This document shows positions 18,191-28,371 of a stretch of DNA of 64,000 nucleotides, piece by piece. The first letter of the stretch is position 1, and each line of letters opens with the position of its first letter. A program made the translations under genes and the position numbers. The notes below the pieces were generated by a model. That model searched no databases. It saw nothing but the letters and a program-made list of their open reading frames with translations, and was not told the origin of the DNA. The stretch is from assembly GCA_947302715.1 (NCBI GenBank), contig CAMYVY010000003.1:57140-121139 (forward strand), given 5' to 3'. The stretch is from an uncultured Clostridia bacterium. Its GTDB lineage: Bacteria > Bacillota > Clostridia > Peptostreptococcales > Anaerovoracaceae.

Positions 18191-19531
18191 TTAAAAATTA
18201 GTCACTTCGTTTTCACTTGCAATGTCTGCAAATCTTGTATAGTCGCTGATAAAGGATAGCTTAATCGTTCCTGTTGGTCCGTTCCTATGCTTCGCTATAT
18301 TGACTTCGCATATTCCCTTTTCTGCGCTTTCTTCTTGATAATATACTTCGTCTCTATAGAGGAATAGTATTATGTCTGCGTCCTGCTCGATCGATCCTGA
18401 ATCTCTTAGGTCCGCCGGTATTGGTCTGTGATCACTTCTCTTCTCCGGTTCTCTGGAGAGCTGAGAGAGTACTATCACCGGACAATCGAGTTCTCTTGCA
18501 AGGAGTTTGAAGGATCTGCTTATTTTGCTTATTTCCTGCTGACGACTTTCTACTTTTCCCTCCGTGTCCATGAGTTGTAGGTAGTCTACGATTACAAGAT
18601 CGAGTCCCTGCTCCTTTTTCATTCTGCGGCATTTGTTCTTCATTTCCAGAACGGTAATTCCGGGGGTGTCGTCTATTGCAATCTTTGTTGATGCCAAGTG
18701 ATCAACAGCAAGAGATATATGTTGCCACTCTTCACCTACGACGCGTCCCGTCTGCAGGTTTTGAATTTTGATGCTGGATTCCAACGACAGCAGCCTAAGT
18801 CCAAGTTGGGTTTTAGGCATTTCCAAGTTGAATATCAAAACGCTTGCTTTGGCTTTTTTCGCTGCGTTTCTGGCAAGGTTGAGTGCGAATGCACTTTTTC
18901 CCATGGCCGGTCTTGCAGCAAGGATGATGAGGTCGGACTTTTGGAGTCCGTTTGTTATTTCATCCAATTTGCGGAAGCCGGTAGTTAGTCCTGTGAGGCC
19001 TCCTTCTTGCTTGGATGCTCTGTCAATCAGATCAACGTTTTCTTCAAGTACGTCTCTGAGCATGCTGTAATCTCTGGATTGCCTGCTCTGAGATATGTCG
19101 AATATTCGCTGCTCCGCCTTATCCAGTATGTCACCGGCTGCAACGCCTTCGTCGTAGCTGGATCCTTTTATCTCATCAGCTGCAGCGATCAACGCTCTAA
19201 GGCTGGCCTTTTCTGCAACTATTTCTGCATAGCCGGCAGCATTAATTGCAAGCGGCGCGAGGTTCGGAAGATCTGCTATATACGCGCGTCCACCGGCGGC
19301 TTCCAGACTTCCTTTTTTCTTTAGGGCATCTGATACAGTTATGATGTCTACGTTTTTATCGTCCCTATATAGTTCCCTCATCGCTTCATATATTTCACGA
19401 TGAGCCGAATCATAGAAATCTTCGGGACGCAAAATCTGGATCACATCAGAAAGTGCATCCTTGCTTACCAATGCCGCTCCAAGAGTTGATTGCTCGGCTT
19501 CTTTATTATGTGGTGGAATTTTTTCCGGCAT
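18191..19531 (-). CDS. dnaB: Replicative DNA helicase
   Basis: 446 aa; PPHNKEAEQSTLGA, LIILAARPAMGKSAFALN, LVIVDYLQLM, LSQLSREPEKRSDHRP. Confidence 0.96.
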   Translation of the reverse strand: MPEKIPPHNKEAEQSTLGAALVSKDALSDVIQILRPEDFYDSAHREIYEAMRELYRDDKNVDIITVSDALKKKGSLEAAGGRAYIADLPNLAPLAINAAGYAEIVAEKASLRALIAAADEIKGSSYDEGVAAGDILDKAEQRIFDISQSRQSRDYSMLRDVLEENVDLIDRASKQEGGLTGLTTGFRKLDEITNGLQKSDLIILAARPAMGKSAFALNLARNAAKKAKASVLIFNLEMPKTQLGLRLLSLESSIKIQNLQTGRVVGEEWQHISLAVDHLASTKIAIDDTPGITVLEMKNKCRRMKKEQGLDLVIVDYLQLMDTEGKVESRQQEISKISRSFKLLARELDCPVIVLSQLSREPEKRSDHRPIPADLRDSGSIEQDADIILFLYRDEVYYQEESAEKGICEVNIAKHRNGPTGTIKLSFISDYTRFADIASENEVTNF

Positions 19532-19532
19532 A

Positions 19533-19979
19533 TTATTCTGCCTCCACTTCTACTTTTAGAGTTCCTTTTACCTCGGGATAAAGCCTTAGTACTACCTCGT
19601 AGCTTCCTACGTTCTTTATCGGGCTGTCGAGTTCGATTTTCTTTTTATCGATGTCAAAGCCAAGCTGCTTATTAATGGTTTCGGCAACGTCCTTGTTGGT
19701 TATTGCTCCGAAGAGTCTTCCTCCATCCCCGGCTTTGGCTTTGATGGATATTTTCTTTGTTTTCAAATCCTCCGCTTGAGCTTCCGCATGAGCCTTGCTG
19801 TCGGCGGCCTTCTTCCTTTGGAGTTCCTGCTGCTTTTCCAAACTCCTGACATTTCCCTCGGTTGCCTCCATGGCCATGCCCTTTGGAATCAGCATGTTTC
19901 TGGCAAATCCATCGCTTACTTTTACTACCTCTCCGGCTTTTCCTGTTCCGGGTACATCTTGTTTTAATATTACTATCAC
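19533..19979 (-). CDS. rplI: 50S ribosomal protein L9
   Basis: 148 aa; MIVILKQDVPGTGKAGEVVKVSDGFARNMLIPKGMA. Confidence 0.97.
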   Translation of the reverse strand: MIVILKQDVPGTGKAGEVVKVSDGFARNMLIPKGMAMEATEGNVRSLEKQQELQRKKAADSKAHAEAQAEDLKTKKISIKAKAGDGGRLFGAITNKDVAETINKQLGFDIDKKKIELDSPIKNVGSYEVVLRLYPEVKGTLKVEVEAE

Positions 19980-21772
19980 TTGTTTTCTCCTTCTTCTAAG
20001 AGTTCGATTATCCTTGAGATTACTGTATCGGGTTCGTCCTCAACCTGCGCACCGGCAACATTCAAATGTCCTCCGCCTCCAAATTTTTCGAGGATTACCT
20101 GGACGTTTACTTCCCCCAACGAGCGTGCGCTTATGCAGGTTGTGTCTTTATTCTTTTTTCCTGCCACAAAGGACGCTTTGATGCCCTTCACTTCCAATAG
20201 TTCATCTGCGACTTGCGCGTTTATCACTTGTATGTCCTGATGCACTCCTTCACATATTGCTACGGCGTAGCCCGAAGGTAAGAACCTTGATTCGGCTATT
20301 GCCTTTGATTTTAGCATGAAGGTTTCCTGATCCATTTGGAAGAAGCGCTTTACTTCTGTTGTGTCCGCCCCTGATCTTCTTAGCCAGGCTGCTGCTTCGA
20401 ATGTTCTTACTCCCGTTTTAACCGCGAACCGGTTTGTGTCTATGGTCATTCCGGCAAGCAGCGCTTCGGCCTCCAATCTGATTAGTATTTTTCGGTTTAG
20501 TATGTACTGAAGTATTTCAGTGACAAGCTCTGCCGTCGACGAAGCATAACTTTCTATGTATGCAAGTGTTGGATTTTCAATTACTTCTTCCGCTCGTCTA
20601 TGATGATCAATGACTACCGTTTTATCCGCTATTTCCAATAGTTCGGGAGCTTCAATAAAGCTCGGTCTATGCGTATCAAGGACGACAACCATTGCATTGT
20701 CTTTCGCGAGGTTTTTCGCCTTGTCGGTTTTGATTAAGCTATATGTTCCCGTTTCTTCAACTTGTTTGTAGAATGCTTTTATCGAGTCAGGTATTTCGTC
20801 TATTACTATGTGTGCGTCGACTTTACATGCTATGCACATTCTATATATTCCGAGAGCTGAGCCAAATGCGTCCATGTCGGCGTGCTTGTGACCCATTATC
20901 AAGACCGTTTTTGATTCTTCCATCAGTTTCCTGATGGCATGCCCTACCACTCTTGATTTTCCCTTGTTGCTCTTTTCTACGGATTGCGTTTTGCCTCCGT
21001 AATACTGTATCCGGCTTTCATTTTTTACAACCGCTTGGTCGCCTCCTCTTCCGACAGCCAAGTCCATTGCGGCGTCGGCAAAGCTCGCTGTTTCAGATAT
21101 GTCAGTGCCGCCAACGCCTATTCCAATACTTAGGCTTAAGGGGAAATCGACGCTTGTCTCCAGGGCTCTCACTTGGTCAAGTATTTCGAATTTTCCTGCC
21201 ATAAGCCCTTCGAGATATTTTTGCTGAAAATGAATTACATATACTGCTTCCTTGATTTTATCAACAGAGCCTTCTATGTCCTGGGCCCATTTCCGGATCA
21301 TTTTATTAACTTCTGCAGTTACTGCCATTCCGGTTTCAGGTGAAACGGCATCGTTAAATTGGTCATGGTTGTCTATGTTTATTTTACAGACGCAGATCTT
21401 TTCGTCAGTGTATTTTACCTTTAATTCCTCGTATTCGGTTACGTCATAAAAATACAGAGGTATGATTCGTTCACATTCATCCTCGTCTGTGTCTTTGGTT
21501 GTTTCCGTACCGGCGATTATCTTAAATTTGTGTCCGTTTCTTTCGATTATCGCAGGTGTGTCTTCTCTGTATTTTCCGTCAAAGAGTTCTTTTGACTTTA
21601 TCCCTGTTAGAGCAAACAGATCTGAATCCTCGATGTTTCCATATAAAAATACGTCTTCTATTTTTTCGTTTGCACCGAGAATTTTGCCTCCGGAACCAAC
21701 GATACAAATTGGTATGGGGATATTCGAATTTATAAGATTTTCTAAATCTATTTTATTATCTATATCTTTCAT
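19976..21772 (-). CDS. gdpP: GdpP-like DHH/DHHA1 phosphodiesterase with PAS and degenerate GGDEF regions, no N-terminal TM helices visible
   Basis: 598 aa; GHKHADMDAFGSALG, VVLDTHRPSFIE, VIDHHRRAEEVIENP, GGGGHLNVAGAQ; located next to rplI-dnaB. Confidence 0.82.
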   Translation of the reverse strand: MKDIDNKIDLENLINSNIPIPICIVGSGGKILGANEKIEDVFLYGNIEDSDLFALTGIKSKELFDGKYREDTPAIIERNGHKFKIIAGTETTKDTDEDECERIIPLYFYDVTEYEELKVKYTDEKICVCKINIDNHDQFNDAVSPETGMAVTAEVNKMIRKWAQDIEGSVDKIKEAVYVIHFQQKYLEGLMAGKFEILDQVRALETSVDFPLSLSIGIGVGGTDISETASFADAAMDLAVGRGGDQAVVKNESRIQYYGGKTQSVEKSNKGKSRVVGHAIRKLMEESKTVLIMGHKHADMDAFGSALGIYRMCIACKVDAHIVIDEIPDSIKAFYKQVEETGTYSLIKTDKAKNLAKDNAMVVVLDTHRPSFIEAPELLEIADKTVVIDHHRRAEEVIENPTLAYIESYASSTAELVTEILQYILNRKILIRLEAEALLAGMTIDTNRFAVKTGVRTFEAAAWLRRSGADTTEVKRFFQMDQETFMLKSKAIAESRFLPSGYAVAICEGVHQDIQVINAQVADELLEVKGIKASFVAGKKNKDTTCISARSLGEVNVQVILEKFGGGGHLNVAGAQVEDEPDTVISRIIELLEEGENK

Positions 21773-21806
21773 CTCTATATCTCTTTTATAATCCCATTAA
21801 AAATTA

Positions 21807-21836
21807 AGCGGATAATATTATACCACATTATCCGCT
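21807..21836 (-). terminator. Hairpin between parB and gdpP
   Basis: AGCGGATAAT/ATTATCCGCT 10-bp stem; minus-strand continues TTAATTTTT. Confidence 0.6.
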
Positions 21837-22027
21837 CAAGTTCCTCTACTTCTTTTCTCTATTATATTATACTATCATATTATGTACTAACACATTATAC
21901 TTTGTTGATACTGTATTTTTGATGCGCACATATAAATGTGCACATGTTAATATGCATTAGCTAACGTGTAGTTAACAATGTCTATTTGTTAATTCGCATT
22001 TGTTAATGTGTAGTTTTTTAGGATTTC

Positions 22028-22954
22028 CTATTTTGAGGTCTGACCGAGTGACCTTAGAAGATCAATTAGTCTATTAAGTTCATCTGTGCTGTAATACTCT
22101 ATCTGAATAGAACCCGATTTCGAATTGCCGGATATATTGACCTTTGTTCCAAGTATATTCTTAAGCTGGTCCTCAACGTATATGGTTTCCAGATTCTTTT
22201 TCTGGCGTTTTGCAGCTCTGGCTTTAGTCGGTTTCTCCTCCGATGCCAGCTTCTCCGCAGATCGAACAGAGAGACCTTCATTTACAATTCTTTTAGCAAG
22301 AGCAATTTGTTTTTCATCGCCTATTTGTGATAATACGGCCCTGGCGTGGCCGGCTGATAGTTCTCCTTTCGACAGCATGGCTCTAACTTCATCCGGGAGA
22401 TTCAACAATCTAATAGCATTAGTAATATACGGCCTGGATTTGCCGACACTCTTTGAGACTTCTTCCTGTGTGAGTCCAAAGGTTTTAATCATTTTATCGA
22501 GGCCTTCTGCTTCTTCAATTGGATTTAAGTCTTCTCTCTGCATGTTCTCGATGATTGTAATAAGCATATTTTCCTCATCAGTCAAATCGCGAACGATGCA
22601 GGGGATTTGTTTTAAGTTTGCTTTTCGAGCTGCTCTATACCGGCGCTCACCTGCCACTATCTCATAGCCGGTAGCCGATTTTCTTACAATTAATGGCTGA
22701 ATAATTCCATGTTCCACAATCGAATCTGAAAGTTCTTGGATCTTTTCCTCGTCGAAATGCTTTCGTGGCTGATTGTAATTTGGCTTTATATCGTTTACAT
22801 CTATATATTGAATGGCGTTCTCATCTGAAACGCTGTTTTCATTGGTTGATTGTACATTTACTGTTTCTTGAGGTTTGGTTTCAACAGGTTTGCTGCTTTC
22901 AAACAATGCATTTAAACCCATTCCCAGACCTCTCTGCTTTGTATTCATACTCAT
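22028..22954 (-). CDS. parB: Chromosome partitioning protein ParB/Spo0J
   Basis: 308 aa; RGLGMGLNALF, GIIQPLIVRKSATGYEIVAGERRYRAARKA, GKSRPYITNAIRLLNLP. Confidence 0.96.
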   Translation of the reverse strand: MSMNTKQRGLGMGLNALFESSKPVETKPQETVNVQSTNENSVSDENAIQYIDVNDIKPNYNQPRKHFDEEKIQELSDSIVEHGIIQPLIVRKSATGYEIVAGERRYRAARKANLKQIPCIVRDLTDEENMLITIIENMQREDLNPIEEAEGLDKMIKTFGLTQEEVSKSVGKSRPYITNAIRLLNLPDEVRAMLSKGELSAGHARAVLSQIGDEKQIALAKRIVNEGLSVRSAEKLASEEKPTKARAAKRQKKNLETIYVEDQLKNILGTKVNISGNSKSGSIQIEYYSTDELNRLIDLLRSLGQTSK

Positions 22955-23724
22955 ATCTCTTCCTCCCTTTCAATGAACTCATCTGCCAATTCACTATAAG
23001 CGTATGCGCCTTTTGATCTTGGCTCATATTGGATAATGGGCATTCCATAACTTGGCGCTTCAGCAAGCCGTACATTTCTCGGAATTACCGTAGCATAAAC
23101 CTTCGATCCAAAAAACTTCTTTGCTTCTTGGACAACTTGAATTGATAGATTCGTTCGTCCGTCGAACATGCTTAATACTACACCCTCAATTTCAAGTTGC
23201 GTGTTAAGATTGTTTTTCACAAGCTCTATAGTATTCATTAATTGACTTACACCTTCCAATGCATAGAATTCACATTGGATTGGTATAAGAACACTGTCTG
23301 CCGCAGTTAATGAATTTAGTGTTAGAAGACCAAGGGATGGTGGGCAGTCTATGAATATGTAATCATAGAACTCTTTTACTTTTTCAACCGCTCTGCGTAA
23401 CCGGGTTTCTCTCCCAGGAATCTGAACAAGCTCCACTTCTGCTCCCGCCAAATCAACACTCGCCGGAACGATATCCAGACGCTTTATGGCCGTACTAAGA
23501 ACCGCTTGGACTGTATCAAAGTCATCATCTATTAAGAGATCATATACTGTATAATTCAAAGAATTCTTTGCTATGCCAACTCCGCTTGTAGTATTCCCCT
23601 GTGGGTCCATGTCTATTATAAGGATATTTTTACCTTTTTGAGCTAAGCATGCACCCAAATTTATGTTAGTCGTGGTTTTTCCCACGCCACCTTTTTGATT
23701 AAAAATAGCTATAGTCTTTCCCAC
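22951..23724 (-). CDS. parA: Chromosome partitioning ATPase ParA/Soj
   Basis: 257 aa; MGKTIAIFNQKGGVGKTTTNINLGACLA, IIDMDPQGNTTSG, FIDCPPSLGLLTLN. Confidence 0.96.
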   Translation of the reverse strand: MGKTIAIFNQKGGVGKTTTNINLGACLAQKGKNILIIDMDPQGNTTSGVGIAKNSLNYTVYDLLIDDDFDTVQAVLSTAIKRLDIVPASVDLAGAEVELVQIPGRETRLRRAVEKVKEFYDYIFIDCPPSLGLLTLNSLTAADSVLIPIQCEFYALEGVSQLMNTIELVKNNLNTQLEIEGVVLSMFDGRTNLSIQVVQEAKKFFGSKVYATVIPRNVRLAEAPSYGMPIIQYEPRSKGAYAYSELADEFIEREEEI

Positions 23725-23805
23725 TTTTCACCTCCATCAATATGCCGATGTGCATTCCTCACCATTATACTATCTTTCTGGCGCAAATTCCACCCTTTTT
23801 TTGTT

Positions 23806-23821
23806 TGTTTCACGTGAAACA
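23806..23821. promoter_or_regulatory. parS site (perfect)
   Basis: TGTTTCACGTGAAACA, identical to the canonical Spo0J-binding parS core. Confidence 0.96.
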
Positions 23822-23914
23822 TTTTTAATGATGTTTCAGGCGTTGGGAGCCCAAAATAGTAATTGTAATCACAGAATCTTTCAAATATCAATGTGAGACT
23901 GTAGAGACTGTAAA

Positions 23915-23932
23915 ACACCAATTATTTGGTGT
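23915..23932. other. Short hairpin at left end of the non-coding island
   Basis: ACACCAA-TTAT-TTGGTGT. Confidence 0.6.
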
Positions 23933-24314
23933 ATTATGCTCCACACAAGGCACAAATCTCCAAATACCAGCGTGTACGGTGAACATCCGGAAGCCACAAC
24001 AAGAATATAATAAGGGTAAAACTCGTTAATATTAGTATTATATTTGCAAATAACGATTTATCATGAAATAGATCTGAATAACAAAGGGTAACCGAAGAGA
24101 GCTGTTGATTTAACTTTAAAAATTGAGAAGCTTATATGAAAGCAAGAAGACAGAAAGCGATCAGTAATAGATAATAGTTGAATTTAAGACCTGTAGGGCA
24201 AATATAATTTATGCAGCAAACAGCCATTAATTATGATAATAGAAATTTAAAGACATATTGACATATATTAAGTGCAAACGATCATATATTAATAATAAGG
24301 ATCTAAGGGAACAG

Positions 24315-24488
24315 GGTCCGATATTAATAATATAGTTCTAAGAGTATACGATCCGATATTAATAATATAGTTCTAAGAGTATACGATCCGATATTAATAA
24401 TATAGTTCTAAGAGTATACGGTCAGTTATTAATAATATAGTTCTAAGAGTATACGGTCAGTTATTAATATTATAGTTCTAAGATATAC
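24315..24488. repeat. 35-bp iteron-like tandem array, about 5 units plus degenerate flanking copies
   Basis: Unit gatccgatattaataatatagttctaagagtatac at 24315, 24350, 24385, 24420, 24455 (last unit 34 bp). Confidence 0.95.
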
Positions 24489-24983
24489 GGTCACGTATAA
24501 TTAATTGTTTCTCAAATAGTCATATGTTAATAATACAAACAGATAATAGCTCAGACGATCATATATAATATAAAAGTAGTTTTATAATCATGTGGCTATG
24601 AATTTAAACCCTATTTTTATTTTCAATCTGACTTTGGTGTATTAAAAATTGATTATGTTTATAGTTAAGATAATCATATATATAAAATAAAAATAGATTT
24701 ATAATCAGACAGTCATATATATAATAACACGGATAATTTTAAGTCAAACTTAGACAGGTAAATAGTAAATTAACTCGAATAGGGTAGGAATAGAAATATA
24801 AACAAATATAAAGTCTATTGATATGGTTTAAGAATAGTATTGGGGTGGTTTATAAATTATAGTTGTAAGCAAAGATAAATAACAGGATTTAAGAATATAA
24901 AGATATAATTGAATGAAATATATAATGATCCGAATAATAAATTAATTGATTGATAGATTGATAGACACATTGATGGATTGTAA

Positions 24984-25110
24984 CATAGGTTTATATATAG
25001 GAGGATAGAAAGATAAATGGAACACAACTAAATTGATATGCTGATAGATTAATTAATTGAAACACAGATTAGTTTATAGGTGGATAGAAAGATAATTAGA
25101 ATGTGAGTAT
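24984..25110. repeat. Degenerate direct repeat pair within the island
   Basis: ataggtttatatataggaggatagaaagataaatgga versus agattagtttataggtggatagaaagataattaga. Confidence 0.6.
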
Positions 25111-25668
25111 AACCGGAAAGATCAAAATGAATTAATATAACCAGGGTTAATTTGTACGTGATTAAACATACCGAATTAAACAGACGGGAATGTAAGCAAA
25201 TCCAAATTATATAAACAAAAGATTTTAAGAGGTTAAATAGATATGCAGGAACAGATAAATATAAAAAAATATACGGAAAGATGTGCCTGAAGTGGACGAA
25301 TAATTTGATATGTCTAAAGAGATATTTACCTGTAGATATGCCTTGATATATAGAGCGTAGTATGTAGATATTTAAACATACACAGTATATAAATCAGTAA
25401 ATAAGTTATTCGAGAAAAGATTTGACCCTTGAGATGGGTTAATTAAGAGATGCCTGCAATTAGGTATCCAAACATAAATAGAGGTAGTAGGAGAGTTCAG
25501 AATATTATTAGAGCCAGAACAACACAATTAATACACTAAGAACAGAGAAATATTATAAGATAATAATTAATTTATTATAGAGGTTGTTGATAACCCTTTG
25601 ATAAAACCAAATACTTGAGTTGAATTTCGCAAAATATGAATAGGGTTATTCTTATAGAATGATAACTC

Positions 25669-25677
25669 TGTGGATAA
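25669..25677 (-). promoter_or_regulatory. Perfect DnaA-box sequence
   Basis: TGTGGATAA = reverse complement of TTATCCACA; a one-mismatch copy TGTTGATAA lies at 25585-25593. Confidence 0.6.
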
Positions 25678-25741
25678 AACTAATGATAACATCGATTGAA
25701 TTAAGATTCATAGTGAGGCAGTTATGACAAAAGGGGAGGGG

Positions 25742-25757
25742 TGTTTCACGTGAAACA
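25742..25757. promoter_or_regulatory. parS site (perfect)
   Basis: TGTTTCACGTGAAACA immediately abutting the rsmG stop codon. Confidence 0.96.
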
Positions 25758-26459
25758 TTATAAAGGGTTTCTCTTGGCATCGCCAGCTCTTCTTGGATAT
25801 TCTTTAGGGGTGTGAGCTGTCTTTGTTACAATAATTAGCTTCTGCTTAGTTTCAGTATCAACGATTCGATTTAGGGTGCCACCTAAAACGGAAATCGATT
25901 TTGCAGCCCTTCCTAACTCTTCTTCTACGTAAAAGCCCTTGTACGCCACAAAGCTTCCACCAAGCGATACAAACGGAAGGCAATATTCAGATAGGACCGA
26001 TAAATCTGCTACCGCCCTGGAAACACACAAATCAAAGCGTTCTCTGTACATTGGGTTTCTTCCAATATCTTCAGATCTTCCATGAACTGTTGTAGCATTT
26101 ATAATACTGAGCGAGCTGGAGATTTCGTCGATAATTTTTAATCGCTTTGCCAGCGAGTCTAATAGAACAAATTGCTTGTCGGGATTCAGTATGGATAGGG
26201 GAATCCCAGGGAAGCCTCCTCCTGTACCAACATCTATTATGTGGGAAGCTGTTTTCATTTCCGGCAGATTATTGGCAGTAAGCGAATCAACAAAGTGCTT
26301 GATAATAAAATCATCCTCATCCTTAATAGCTGTCAAATTGACGCTCTTGTTCCACAGTAGGATGCTTTCCATGTATTTCCATAAAGTCTCTGCCTGCTGT
26401 TTGTTACATTCAACACCCACTCTATTTAATTCAACTATTATCTGATTAATTCTACTCAT
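25758..26459 (-). CDS. rsmG: 16S rRNA (guanine-527) N7-methyltransferase
   Basis: ORF 25758..26510; likely start ATG at 26459 ([11 protein letters not shown]). [36 protein letters not shown]. Confidence 0.93.
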   Translation of the reverse strand: MSRINQIIVELNRVGVECNKQQAETLWKYMESILLWNKSVNLTAIKDEDDFIIKHFVDSLTANNLPEMKTASHIIDVGTGGGFPGIPLSILNPDKQFVLLDSLAKRLKIIDEISSSLSIINATTVHGRSEDIGRNPMYRERFDLCVSRAVADLSVLSEYCLPFVSLGGSFVAYKGFYVEEELGRAAKSISVLGGTLNRIVDTETKQKLIIVTKTAHTPKEYPRRAGDAKRNPL

Positions 26460-28371
26460 TGTTGTTGCGTTGTTTTCTTCTACTCTTTTCAAGATAAACA
26501 AGAAGGACATTTATGTCAGCAGGGGATACACCTGATATTCTTGATGCCTGTCCAATAGATTCAGGTCTCATCTTATCAAGCTTTTGTGCTGCTTCAATTC
26601 GCAATCCGGACAAATCGAGATAGTTAAAATCATGAGGGAGTTTTTTAAACTCCATCCTTTTAAATTTCTCTACTTGCTCCTTTTGCTTTTCTATATATCC
26701 ACTATACTTTATTTCTACCGCGATTTGAGTCTTGGCATGGTAGGACAGGGGAGGCCTATTCACGTCTATTTCCGATAGATTTTCGTATGTAACTTCAGGC
26801 CTCTTAAGTAGCTCAGCCAAACTAATGCTACCATCAATAGGAGAACTGCCTATTTGCTCAAGGAACGGATTTGCTACAGACTTTGGGATTAAAGTGTTTT
26901 CAAGTCTTTCGCGTTCCTCTAAGACCTCACTTTTCTTTGCTAAATGCTTTTTATATCTCTCTTCTGTGGCCAAACCAAGCCTATAAGAGCGCTCTGTCAA
27001 ACGATCATCTGCATTGTCCTGACGGAGAAGAAGCCTATATTCCGCTCTGCTGGTCATTATTCTGTAAGGCTCGTTAGTACCTTTAGTAACCAAATCGTCG
27101 ATTAAAACGCCAATATAAGCCTCATCTCTTCCGAGAACCAGTGGATTTTTTCCAGAGATAAACATTGAGGCATTTATACCGGCTATCAAGCCCTGAGCAG
27201 CGGCCTCCTCATATCCAGAACTTCCGTTAAACTGTCCGGCGCAAAAGAGCCCATTTATTTTTCTGCTTTCCAGGCTTGGCTTCAGGGTGAGGGGATCTAT
27301 GCAATCATATTCTATCGCATAGGCCGGTCTCGTTATCGTGATGTTTTCCAATCCTTCTATCGTATGATAGAAGTCTCGTTGGACATCCTCGGGAAGGCTC
27401 GAGCTCATCCCCTGAATGTACATCTCATCTGTATCTAAACCCTCAGGCTCAACGAAAAGCTGATGTCGCAATTTATCGGCAAACCGGTTGACCTTGTCCT
27501 CTATTGATGGACAATACCTTGGTCCGATGCCCTCTATCTGTCCACCAAAAAGCGCCGAGCGATGGAAGTTGGCTCGGATTACATTATGGGTTTCCTCATT
27601 GGTATATGTTAGCCAACAAGATATTTGTTCTCTGTTTAGGTTTTCATTCATGAAAGAGAAGGGGACAATTTGTGGATCGCCCTTTTGCTCAGTCATTTTA
27701 GAATAATCAAAAGTACGCGCGAGAGCTCTGGCGGGAGTTCCCGTCTTAAATCTTCTCAATTCTATTCCATATTTTTTCAGATTGTCAGAAAGCTCGGTAG
27801 CTGGCGCAAGGCCATTCGGTCCACTCGACGTAACGCTTTCGCCTATGAAAATTTTTCCTTTAAGGAAGGTTCCCGTTGCTATTATTACAGCCTTCGCCTT
27901 ATATATGGCACCGGTCTTAGTAATAACACCGGAAATTCGCAAATTTCCCTCATTGCCCGTTCCAACGGTTTGAGAATCAATTTCTTCATCAAAAATAAAA
28001 TCTACGATCTCGTCCTGTTTCATGTCGAGGTTCGGTTGAGCTTCAATGGTCTTTTTCATTTCTCTGTGATACCAAGCTTTATCCGCCTGGGCTCTAAGAG
28101 AATGAACCGCCGGGCCCTTTGCCGTATTAAGCATGCGGCTCTGTATAAAGGTCTTGTCAATGTTGATTCCCATTTCGCCACCAAGGGCATCGATCTCTCG
28201 AACCAAATGTCCCTTCCCGGTTCCGCCTATTGCTGGATTGCATGGCATCATTGCGATTGCCTCGAGATTTATAGAGAACATGATGGTTTTATTTCCCAGG
28301 CGTGCAGAAGCAAGGGCAGCTTCACAGCCAGCATGCCCTGCACCAATCACAGCTATGTCATATTCTCCCAT
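26452..28371 (-). CDS. mnmG: tRNA uridine-5-carboxymethylaminomethyl modification enzyme MnmG
   Basis: ORF extends to 28416; likely start [21 protein letters not shown] at 28371; [41 protein letters not shown]. Confidence 0.95.
   Translation of the reverse strand: MGEYDIAVIGAGHAGCEAALASARLGNKTIMFSINLEAIAMMPCNPAIGGTGKGHLVREIDALGGEMGINIDKTFIQSRMLNTAKGPAVHSLRAQADKAWYHREMKKTIEAQPNLDMKQDEIVDFIFDEEIDSQTVGTGNEGNLRISGVITKTGAIYKAKAVIIATGTFLKGKIFIGESVTSSGPNGLAPATELSDNLKKYGIELRRFKTGTPARALARTFDYSKMTEQKGDPQIVPFSFMNENLNREQISCWLTYTNEETHNVIRANFHRSALFGGQIEGIGPRYCPSIEDKVNRFADKLRHQLFVEPEGLDTDEMYIQGMSSSLPEDVQRDFYHTIEGLENITITRPAYAIEYDCIDPLTLKPSLESRKINGLFCAGQFNGSSGYEEAAAQGLIAGINASMFISGKNPLVLGRDEAYIGVLIDDLVTKGTNEPYRIMTSRAEYRLLLRQDNADDRLTERSYRLGLATEERYKKHLAKKSEVLEERERLENTLIPKSVANPFLEQIGSSPIDGSISLAELLKRPEVTYENLSEIDVNRPPLSYHAKTQIAVEIKYSGYIEKQKEQVEKFKRMEFKKLPHDFNYLDLSGLRIEAAQKLDKMRPESIGQASRISGVSPADINVLLVYLEKSRRKQRNNNE

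Larger units (their letters stand above)
23822..25741. other. ~1.9 kb ORF-free, AT-rich, purine-skewed island between two parS sites
   Basis: No ORF in the supplied track lies within it; + strand visibly G>C (e.g. line 24961: about 15 G vs 3 C in 60 nt) and A-rich; degenerate repeats. Confidence 0.85.

Noticed and set aside
24315-24488. CRISPR array interpretation of the 35-bp repeats
   Set aside because: Units are contiguous with no unique spacers and no cas genes are in the window; better described as tandem iteron-like repeats.
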